NCBI GenBank assembly: GCA_964627045.1
Contig: CAZVIK010000249.1
Coordinates: 1 to 5,420, forward strand
Direction of reading: 5' to 3'
DNA length: 5,420 nt
Source: CAZVIK01 sp964627045
GTDB lineage: Bacteria; Acidobacteriota; Terriglobia; Bryobacterales; Bryobacteraceae
A program made the position numbers and the translations under genes. Below the pieces are notes generated by a model. The model was not told the DNA's origin, searched no databases, and saw only the letters and a program-made list of their open reading frames with translations. Numbering within the stretch: the stretch's first letter is position 1; each line of letters starts with the position of its first letter. This document shows, one piece after another, positions 1-4,931 of the stretch.

Positions 1-844
1 AGATTGGACCGCCGACCGTGGCGCCCTGCGTGCGAATCCGCGACAACGGCCGGGCGCGTCCGTAGAAATTGTTCGACCAGGTGTTGGCGTTCATCCACTC
101 GTGGCGGTGAAACGAGTAGGCGCTTCCATGCAGGTCGCGCGTCCCGCTCTTGGTCACGAGAATCACGTTCGCTCCCGACGAACGGCCAAACTCAGCCTGC
201 CGTCCGCCCGCCAGTACCTTAAACTCAGCGATCGTATCCGGGTTCATCCGATAGGCGAAACAGTTGCAGCCCGTGTCGGTGACAGTCACTCCGTCAACCG
301 CCCAGGAGCCCTGATCGCCCCGCGTGCCGTTCACGTTGCTGGTGTCGACAGTGACGCCCGGGAGAGTCTTCATGAAGTCCATCGAACTTCGGCCCAGCGA
401 CCCCAGGTCCAGAACTTGGCTGCCGGTGACCACTCCCGAACGCTCGGCGCTGACCGTCTGCAAAGTGACAGCGCTCGCCTCCACTGTCACCGATTCACCG
501 ACCGAGCCAACTTCCAGGATCACCGGCGGCAGGCCGACCCGCTCGGTGGTCCGCACCACGATATCCGTGGTGGCCGATTTCTTGAAGCCGGAGGCTTCCA
601 CGCTTACGGTATACGTGCCTGGAAGTACCGGAGTAAACACAAATTGGCCCTCGGCGTTGGTGGTCACTTCGCGAACCACCGTGCCTTGCGCTTGGTTGAG
701 CAGGATCACCTTCGCTCCCGGCACTAGCGCGCGCTGGGCGTCTTGCACCATGCCGGTGATCATACCGGAGGATACCTGAGCGAGGGCAGGCAGGCCTGCC
801 GCCAACAGGCACACTCCGACCAAAAAGATTGTTCGTTTGTTCAT
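1..844 (-). CDS. TonB-dependent receptor with N-terminal carboxypeptidase-regulatory domain (5' part, runs off the left edge)
   Basis: The frame is open for 281 codons from an ATG at 844 to the window edge. Residues 1-23 form a signal peptide: basic start MNKR, hydrophobic core, cleavage site near ALA-Q. Residues about 27-110 are a carboxypeptidase-regulatory / Cna-B-like beta sandwich (GMITGMVQDA, TTNAEGQFVF, LPGTYTVSVEASGF). From about 140 a TonB plug domain follows, with LPGV, GSWAVDGV, AEFKV, AEFGRSSGA and VTKSGT. This order is typical of the large outer-membrane receptors abundant in Acidobacteriota, usually around 1,000 residues, so the beta barrel lies outside the window. The likely role is TonB-energised uptake of a large substrate, perhaps a glycan; the substrate cannot be told. 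A purine-rich AGAGGAAAGG precedes the ATG by 6 bases. An unusual CNC pair (193-195) sits in the plug. The family is clear; the organism inference is weaker. Confidence 0.9.
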   Translation of the reverse strand, partial: MNKRTIFLVGVCLLAAGLPALAQVSSGMITGMVQDAQRALVPGAKVILLNQAQGTVVREVTTNAEGQFVFTPVLPGTYTVSVEASGFKKSATTDIVVRTTERVGLPPVILEVGSVGESVTVEASAVTLQTVSAERSGVVTGSQVLDLGSLGRSSMDFMKTLPGVTVDTSNVNGTRGDQGSWAVDGVTVTDTGCNCFAYRMNPDTIAEFKVLAGGRQAEFGRSSGANVILVTKSGTRDLHGSAYSFHRHEWMNANTWSNNFYGRARPLSRIRTQGATVGGPI

Positions 845-850
845 TCTCGG

Positions 851-898
851 CCTTTCCTCTCCCCTCCCCGCGTGCTTGACGCACCCGTCTTGGAGAGG
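851..898 (-). promoter_or_regulatory. Possible hairpin covering the receptor gene's ribosome binding site
   Basis: In the mRNA read from the minus strand, CCUCUCC (898-892) is fully complementary to GGAGAGG (862-856), which overlaps the purine-rich ribosome binding site AGAGGAAAGG (860-851). Between the arms lies a smaller GUGC/GCAC stem with a five-base loop (884-872). A folded leader could limit translation. The seven-base pairing is seen directly; a regulatory role is inference, since purine-rich and pyrimidine-rich stretches pair easily by chance. Confidence 0.25.
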
Positions 899-1022
899 TT
901 CTCCGCGAGTGCGGCGTTCCCTTCCGCGCTCGACTTGCCACTCCCGCCCGGTGTGACCTCTGCGCCACGGCCCGGACCCCTTGTGCACAGGAAAGACGGC
1001 CCCCTGAATCGGGCCCTGCTCT

Positions 1023-1051
1023 GGTTTAACTCCGTTTTGCATGCATGTCAA
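1023..1051 (-). promoter_or_regulatory. Candidate sigma-70 promoter for the receptor gene
   Basis: Read on the minus strand, a perfect TTGACA -35 box (1051-1046) is followed after exactly 17 bases by TAAACC (1028-1023), a weak -10 match (3 of 6). It lies in a locally AT-richer patch of an otherwise GC-rich region. Transcription would start near 1016 and leave a leader of about 170 bases before the receptor ATG. The -35 box and spacing are good and the -10 is poor, so this is a candidate only. Confidence 0.4.
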
Positions 1052-1324
1052 TAAGCTGATTTATGTGCGATGGCTGAATTAATTGCGCCTCACGAAGAAC
1101 GCGATCGTACGGGACCCCGGGCGACGGGATCGCCCGACGCCACCGGTCTCGCAGCCCTTCCAGACGATCCGGTTGGTGGCGCCGGTCTCGTCTTCGAACG
1201 TGCCAAAAGTGGTCCTATCTTTTGGGTCGTGACGCTTGTTCGGCGGACCGGTACGCGCCCGGCAACGGCCACGATCCTGCGGTGCGGCGTCCGGCGAGAG
1301 ACAATGTGGTAGAGGAGAAATGGA

Positions 1325-1792
1325 ATGGATACAGCCGGTACGGCGGCGGGGCGGTTTGACGCGGGATACTCGTGTTCCCAGGCGGTGTTTTCGGCTCTGG
1401 GAGAGCGGTGGGGCATCCCCCTGGAGCTGTCCCTCAAGATCGCCGCGGGTTTCGGCGGGGGAATGGGGCGCTCAGCGCAGACGTGCGGCTGCGTGACGGG
1501 CGCCATCATGGCAATCGGCCTGGCGCAGAGCAGTGTCGCAGTGGAAGACAACCGATCCGAGAAGGAAAAGACCTATGGCGTGGTTCGCGAGTTCCTGTGC
1601 GAGTTCGAATCCCGTCACGGCGCCACGCTTTGCCGGGATCTTCTGGGATGCGACATCAGCACGGCGGAGGGTCTTGCCAGGGCGCGCCAGGAAGGACTTT
1701 TCGCCGCCCGGTGCCCGGCGCTGGTGAGGGATGCGGTTGCAATGGTCGAACGGATTCTGGACGGCGGTCCGCCTGCCGGCGGCGCGGCGTAG
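1325..1792 (+). CDS. C_GCAxxG_C_C family protein (putative redox-active / metal-binding)
   Basis: This 155-residue protein has the hallmarks of the small C_GCAxxG_C_C family: an early cysteine in GYSCSQAVF (C17), a glycine-rich turn GFGGGMGR, then TCGCVTGAIMAIGL (C54, C56), CRDLLGCDIST (C103, C109) and a late RCPALVRDA cysteine (C130). C92 is an extra one. The spaced cysteines suggest a metal site or redox-active thiols. The family has no well-established reaction, though members occur mainly in anaerobes, often beside redox and Fe-S genes. It is soluble, with no signal peptide or membrane segment. The ATG is chosen for the AGAGGAGA ribosome binding site 6 bases upstream. It stands alone, convergent with the NifX-like gene 112 bp away, so any link to the cluster-protein locus is by proximity only. 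The length fits the family. Confidence 0.85.
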   Translation: MDTAGTAAGRFDAGYSCSQAVFSALGERWGIPLELSLKIAAGFGGGMGRSAQTCGCVTGAIMAIGLAQSSVAVEDNRSEKEKTYGVVREFLCEFESRHGATLCRDLLGCDISTAEGLARARQEGLFAARCPALVRDAVAMVERILDGGPPAGGAA

Positions 1793-1904
1793 AACGGCGC
1801 CGATGACGGCCTAGAGACGCGCCCAGGCACGGCGACCCGCACCGGCGACCGGGGCAGGCTTCCGCCGGATGAAGGGAGGCAGTGCGGGGACGTCGCCAAT
1901 GCTC

Positions 1905-2252
1905 CTAGACATCTGCGCCGGAAGCCTGAGTCAGCAGGCCGGCCTCGTAGTCCTCAATGAGGTCGGAGATGATACCTTCGGTAGCTGAAAACACCCTGAC
2001 GTTTGCCGCCGAGAGGGCGGCGAAGGCCTTCGGGCCAACATGTCCCGTGATTAAGACCTCCGCGCCACGTTCGACGACGCACCTGGCGGCCTGAATGCCC
2101 GCGCCCTGCGTGGCGTTCACATTCGCGCTATTGTCGGCTACGGAGAAAGCGCCGGTGGCGGTTTCAAGCAGGATGAAGTACTTCGCGCGCCCGAAGCGGG
2201 GGTCAAGAGGAGACTGCAAGTCTTTTCCCTGGGAAGTTATGGCTATTGTCAT
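1905..2252 (-). CDS. NifX/NafY-type (dinitrogenase Fe-Mo cofactor biosynthesis family) small protein, ORP-like
   Basis: A 115-residue single-domain protein of the family that includes MTH1175, TM1290 and the Desulfovibrio orange protein. Visible marks are MTIAITSQG at the start, DPRFGRAKYF (17-26), the GAGIQAA helix (50-56), EVLITGHVGPKAF (65-77), and a final strand and helix with VRVF and EGIISDLIEDYEAG. Relatives have an RNase H-like fold and carry Fe-S or Mo-containing clusters without a fixed cysteine set; here only C58 is present. A GTG 33 bases further upstream is in frame, but the ATG at 2252 matches the family's usual beginning. It lies 50 bp downstream of the sigma-54 activator on the same strand, so the two are probably co-transcribed. 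The likely role is cluster carrier or scaffold. True nitrogenase maturation is unlikely, as no nif gene is nearby. Confidence 0.88.
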   Translation of the reverse strand: MTIAITSQGKDLQSPLDPRFGRAKYFILLETATGAFSVADNSANVNATQGAGIQAARCVVERGAEVLITGHVGPKAFAALSAANVRVFSATEGIISDLIEDYEAGLLTQASGADV

Positions 2253-2302
2253 GTGGGGTTCCCTGGAAAAGGAGAAGCAAGCCACCGGCCAAACGGGTGC
2301 GG

Positions 2303-3643
2303 TCAGCCGCGGCGGCGGCCGTCCGACTCAGGCAGTTCGATTTGGAGCGACCGGCATTTCCGGTACAGCGTGCTCACGTCGATGCCGAGGTGCCGCGCCG
2401 CCTTTCGGCGGTTTCCCGCGTATTTGCGCAAGGCCGCTTGGATGAGGTACATCTCTGTCTCGCGTATCGTATGCGATTCGTCAGGAATCGCCGCCTGGCC
2501 CGGGGGCCGGAGTTCCGGGGGAAGGTGACGCAGTTCGATTGACTCACCGCGGCAGAGCACGAAGGCCTGCTCGATGATGTTTTCCAGTTCGCGGATGTTG
2601 CCGGGATATTCGTATTCCATCAGGCGAGTGAACGCCTCCGGGGTGACGCCGGTGACGTCTTTGTCCTGTAGCCGGTTAAACTTGTCGATCAGCCGGCTGA
2701 TGAGAGGTGGAATGTCTTCCCGCCGCTCGCGAAGGGGCGGAAGCTGCAAGTGAATCACGCGAATTCGGTAGAAAAGATCCTCACGAAACGTGCCCTTTCG
2801 CACCAGATCGGCCAGATCTTTGTTGGTGGCAGCCACTACGCGCACGTCCACCTTGAGCGGTTCAGTCGAACCCAACGGTTCAATCGACCGTTCCTGAAGC
2901 ACGCGCAGAAGGCGTACCTGCATCGCCGGGGAAACGTCGCCGATTTCGTCCAGGAAAATGGTCCCGTGGTTAGCCAGGCTGAAGCGGCCAGCCTTGTCTT
3001 TTTTCGCGTCGGTGAAGGCGCCGGCCTTGTAGCCGAACAGCTCGGACTCCAACAGAGCGTCGGGAAGCGCGCCGCAGTTCAAGGCGACGAAGGGTTTCTT
3101 GCTACGCGGCGACAGGTTGTGCAGCGCCCTCGCAAACAACTCCTTGCCGGTGCCGCTGGCGCCCTCGATCAAGACCGTGCTGCCGCTGGCGGCCATGTCG
3201 GGCAGCAGGTCAAACAACCGGCGCATTGCCGGACTGCGGCCCACCATGTCCTCGAACGTGTAGCGAGACTCGAGCTCCTTGCTAAGTTGTTCAATCTGCC
3301 TGAGATCCTGAAAGGTTTCAACGCCGCCGACGACCACGCCGCTTGCGTCGCGGAGCAATGCCGTGGACATACGAATCGGCACCTTCGCCCCTTCCCGATC
3401 GACGATATGCGCTACGGCTCGCGTAACGGGTTTGCCGGAGTCCAGAGTCCGCTTGAGGGCGCAGTTGCCTTCGCAGACGTTGGCGCGAAATACTTCACTG
3501 CAGCGCCGTCCGATCGCCTGAATGCGGCGGACTCCGGTGATCCTTTCGGCGGCCCGGTTGAAGCTGGTGATTCTCCACGCGGAGTCCACGGTAAAGACGC
3601 CTTCGTTGATGGAATCGAGAATCGGGTCGCTCAATCGGTGCAT
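2303..3643 (-). CDS. Sigma-54-dependent transcriptional activator: PAS, AAA+ and Fis-type DNA-binding domains
   Basis: A 446-residue enhancer-binding protein. Residues about 5-120 are a PAS sensor (ILDSINEGVFTVD, FNRAAERITG) containing a VCEGNC motif (C57, C61) that could hold a metal or cluster. The AAA+ domain starts near 132: Walker A GASGTGKE (161-168), the sigma-54 contact loop GAFTDA (208-213, canonical GAFTGA), Walker B GTIFLDEIGD (227-236), arginine-finger region FREDLFYR (286-293) and PGNIRELEN (347-355). A Fis-type helix-turn-helix ends the protein (AGNRRKAARHLGIDVSTLYRK). There is no receiver domain, so it probably senses a small signal or redox state itself. The ATG at 3643 fits the PAS start, though no clear ribosome binding site precedes it; the frame stays open upstream without family similarity. 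It probably controls the flanking divergent operons, as the equivalent activator does in Desulfovibrio ORP loci. Confidence 0.93.
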   Translation of the reverse strand: MHRLSDPILDSINEGVFTVDSAWRITSFNRAAERITGVRRIQAIGRRCSEVFRANVCEGNCALKRTLDSGKPVTRAVAHIVDREGAKVPIRMSTALLRDASGVVVGGVETFQDLRQIEQLSKELESRYTFEDMVGRSPAMRRLFDLLPDMAASGSTVLIEGASGTGKELFARALHNLSPRSKKPFVALNCGALPDALLESELFGYKAGAFTDAKKDKAGRFSLANHGTIFLDEIGDVSPAMQVRLLRVLQERSIEPLGSTEPLKVDVRVVAATNKDLADLVRKGTFREDLFYRIRVIHLQLPPLRERREDIPPLISRLIDKFNRLQDKDVTGVTPEAFTRLMEYEYPGNIRELENIIEQAFVLCRGESIELRHLPPELRPPGQAAIPDESHTIRETEMYLIQAALRKYAGNRRKAARHLGIDVSTLYRKCRSLQIELPESDGRRRG

Positions 3644-3801
3644 AGAACATCTAAGTGTATCATGCAGTGTTGCAAGATGCCATTGTCTGCCCAATTGAAC
3701 CAATGCACATTGCGCCGGCATCGCGCCGCCGGCGAATCCGAATCCAGCGAATCCGACGCGCCGGTCGCCTGGAACTCCGCGTGCACATGGCTGGACCGAT
3801 G
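3644..3801. promoter_or_regulatory. Divergent control region between the activator operon and the NifX / ATPase operon
   Basis: This stretch must hold the promoters of both divergent operons. It contains an imperfect inverted repeat: left arm about 3670-3685 (GCAAGATGCCATTG), right arm 3701-3715 (CAATGCACATTGCGC), separated by 15 bases with CAATTG inside. Nearer the rightward gene a 9-bp direct repeat GCGAATCCG occurs at 3732-3740 and 3747-3755, with another AATCC between. Either could be an activator binding site. I found no -24/-12 element with correct GG-N10-GC spacing on either strand, so a sigma-54 promoter is not shown here. The repeats are seen; function is inference. Confidence 0.4.
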
Positions 3802-4374
3802 ATGATCGCAGTGCCGGTATGGGAAGGCCGGGTCTCGCCAGTGTTCGATTCGGCGGGCAAGGTCCTGGTCGTGGCGGCGGAAGGCGGGCGCGAGATTGGC
3901 CGCGACGAGAGACCACTGGCGCAATCCCATGTCCTGGCCCGGGCCGGCGAGTTGATGAAGCTAGGAGTAGACGTCCTCATCTGCGGTGCGATTTCGGCCC
4001 CGCTCCAACTTGCGCTGAATTCGGCGGGCATTCGAGTCCACGGGTTCGTCTGCGGTCCGGTCGACGACGTCATCGCCGCCTTCCTCGACGGCGAGTTGTC
4101 GAAGGCGGTGTTTCGAATGCCAGGATGTAGGGGGGGGCGGCAGCGGCGCCATGGAGGCTACGACATGCGAGGAGAATCCCGGATGGGTTTCGGAGGCACG
4201 CGCGGCGGGGGCGGCGGCCGTGGGAGAGGTGGACGGATGGGTAGCCGCATGGCCGGCGGGCCGGGCGGAGAATGCGTATGTCCAGCATGCGGCGAAAGGG
4301 CGCCGCACACTTCGGGGCAGCCTTGTGCCCAGGTTCAATGCCCGAAGTGCGGCGCTGCCATGACAAGAGCGTAG
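3802..4374 (+). CDS. NifX/ORP-type domain protein with Gly/Arg-rich linker and C-terminal zinc ribbon
   Basis: The first 108 residues (from the ATG at 3802) are a NifX/ORP-type domain: MIAVPVWEGRVSPVFDSA, VDVLICGAISAPLQ (56-69), GIRVHGFVCGPVDDVIAAF (76-94), then MPGC (106-109). A basic Gly/Arg-rich linker follows (about 110-156). The last 33 residues carry a zinc-ribbon pattern, CPACG (160-164) and CPKCG (180-184), plus C158 and C175. The domain may hold a metal-sulfur cluster; the ribbon may bind zinc or a partner. ATGs at 3799 and 3787 are also in frame; 3802 is preferred because the family begins at MIAVPVW and a GGA lies 6 bases upstream. It opens the plus-strand operon, divergent from the activator. 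The stop is duplicated at 4527-4529 by a misassembly, and the true gap to the next gene is 25 bp. A run of eight G (4130-4137) does not break the frame. Confidence 0.87.
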   Translation: MIAVPVWEGRVSPVFDSAGKVLVVAAEGGREIGRDERPLAQSHVLARAGELMKLGVDVLICGAISAPLQLALNSAGIRVHGFVCGPVDDVIAAFLDGELSKAVFRMPGCRGGRQRRHGGYDMRGESRMGFGGTRGGGGGRGRGGRMGSRMAGGPGGECVCPACGERAPHTSGQPCAQVQCPKCGAAMTRA

Positions 4375-4380
4375 TGGCGA
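4354..4380 (+). repeat. First copy of an exact 27-bp repeat flanking a false gap (assembly artefact)
   Basis: These 27 bases, ending the zinc-ribbon gene and including its TAG, recur exactly at 4509-4535. The following bases also match those after the second copy, but with increasing errors. The repeat is best read as one genomic locus assembled twice, not as a biological duplication. Confidence 0.9.
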
Positions 4381-4498
4381 GGCTAAAGGTGGCACCTGTA
4401 TCCATTTTGTATATTAACGGGGACGGGCGGGTGGGGGCCGTTTACGGGGTGGGGGGCCGGGGAGGTAGTAGGGGGGGGGTGGGGGGGGGGGGGGGGGG
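4381..4498 (+). other. Low-quality, G-biased duplicate of the sequence starting at 4536 (misassembly)
   Basis: Aligned with 4536 onward, this stretch is a corrupted copy. AAAGG, GGCA, CCATTT, AAC and GGGCCG match in order, and most differences are changes to G or T. Quality falls steadily until only G remains (4471-4498 is all G except one T). Such a drift is typical of two-colour Illumina chemistry, where lost signal is called G. It should be removed before any gene or promoter is called here. Confidence 0.88.
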
Positions 4499-4508
4499 NN
4501 NNNNNNNN
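4499..4508. other. Ten-N scaffold gap
   Basis: Ten unknown bases join two contig ends. Because the sequence on each side overlaps (4354-4380 equals 4509-4535), the gap is false: no sequence is missing, and about 155 bp is present twice. Confidence 0.97.
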
Positions 4509-4535
4509 GCTGCCATGACAAGAGCGTAGTGGCGA
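4509..4535 (+). repeat. Second copy of the 27-bp repeat (true junction sequence)
   Basis: Identical to 4354-4380 and followed by clean sequence. It includes the last codons and TAG of the zinc-ribbon gene (stop at 4527-4529), so this copy shows the real spacing to the next gene: 25 bases, carrying an AAAGGAGG ribosome binding site. Confidence 0.9.
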
Positions 4536-4554
4536 TGCGAAAGGAGGCAACAGG

Positions 4555-4923
4555 ATGCCATTTGGAGATAGAACGGGTCCGGCAGGGAGCGGGCCGAGAT
4601 CAGGGAGGGGTGCCGGTCTCTGCGGAGGATTCGGCGTACCGGGCTTCATGAACCGGGGTTCGGGGTTCGGCCCATTCGGCGGCGGACGCGGAGGCGGAGG
4701 GCGAGGTCGGCGAAACCGTTTCTATGCGAGCGGGCTCACCGGATGGCAGCGCGCATTCGACGGACCGTACGGATCACCAGGGCCTTCCGGACAGTATCCC
4801 GGCGTCACCGGCGGAGATTTGGAGCTTGGCGCCCTCAAACAGCAGGCAGGGTACTTCCAGAGCGCGCTGGAAAAAATCCGCAAACGGATTGAAGCGCTTG
4901 AAAGCAAGCCGAAGTCGGATTGA
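4555..4923 (+). CDS. DUF5320-like Gly-rich protein with C-terminal coiled coil
   Basis: A 122-residue protein beginning MPFGDRTGPAGSGPRSGRGAG, the N-terminal pattern of DUF5320 proteins (usually close to MP..DGTGP.G.GP.TGRG.G.C). A Gly/Arg/Phe-rich low-complexity segment follows (about 25-58). The last 30 residues are a charged amphipathic helix (LGALKQQAGYFQSALEKIRK and on), probably a short coiled coil for self-association or partner binding. Only C23 is present. The ATG is supported by AAAGGAGG 7 bases upstream. It sits between a NifX/ORP-type protein and a Fe-S ATPase, where members of this family are often found, so a structural or adaptor role in the same complex is a reasonable guess. 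No enzymatic function is known to me. The first part of this gene is also present, corrupted, at about 4400-4498. Confidence 0.82.
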   Translation: MPFGDRTGPAGSGPRSGRGAGLCGGFGVPGFMNRGSGFGPFGGGRGGGGRGRRNRFYASGLTGWQRAFDGPYGSPGPSGQYPGVTGGDLELGALKQQAGYFQSALEKIRKRIEALESKPKSD

Positions 4924-4931
4924 CGGGCACC

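Larger units (their letters stand above)
845..1324. other. 480-bp divergent intergenic region without a convincing gene
   Basis: This gap separates the receptor gene (leftward) from the C_GCAxxG_C_C gene (rightward). The left part holds the receptor promoter and leader. It also contains an 8-bp palindrome TGTGCACA near 982-989, with no known role. Short open frames cross the right part (for example 1070-1312 on the plus strand), but none has a good ribosome binding site or a recognisable family. A minus-strand frame across about 1087-1233 reads TFGTFEDETGATNRIVWKG, which looks protein-like but has no start and ends soon after; it may be a gene remnant. No clear promoter for the rightward gene was found. 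Confidence 0.6.

Noticed and set aside
101..779. Plus-strand open frames opposite the receptor gene (101-727 and 324-779)
   Set aside because: The minus strand encodes a clear signal peptide, regulatory domain and plug domain here. The plus-strand frames are shadows without motifs.
1070..1312. 80-codon plus-strand frame upstream of the C_GCAxxG_C_C gene
   Set aside because: No good ribosome binding site, no recognisable family, and a composition expected of random GC-rich sequence.
1842..1868. CCGGCG / CGCCGG inverted repeat between the convergent genes, as a terminator
   Set aside because: Only a 6-bp stem with a 15-base loop and no T-run on either side. Such GC repeats are frequent by chance here, so a terminator cannot be supported.
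1905..2252. Calling the small NifX-type protein a nitrogenase maturation gene (nifX or nifY)
   Set aside because: No other nif gene is present, and the context of MinD-type ATPase, DUF5320-like protein and sigma-54 activator fits ORP-like loci better; a nif symbol would mislead.
2750..3802. Long plus-strand open frame of 350 codons
   Set aside because: It lies antisense to the sigma-54 activator, whose PAS, AAA+ and Fis motifs are unmistakable. Its own translation shows no family features. Long antisense frames are common in GC-rich genes.
4381..4412. TGGCACC resembling the -24 half of a sigma-54 promoter before the DUF5320-like gene
   Set aside because: No correctly spaced TTGC follows, and the string lies in the corrupted duplicate; the clean copy reads AGGCAACAGG.
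4441..4498. G-quadruplex-like poly-G tract
   Set aside because: It is the low-quality read tail of a misassembly, explained by its alignment to the clean sequence from 4536.
4272..4649. Open frames crossing the N gap and poly-G on either strand
   Set aside because: They depend on the duplicated, error-filled assembly stretch 4381-4508 and unknown residues; they are not real.
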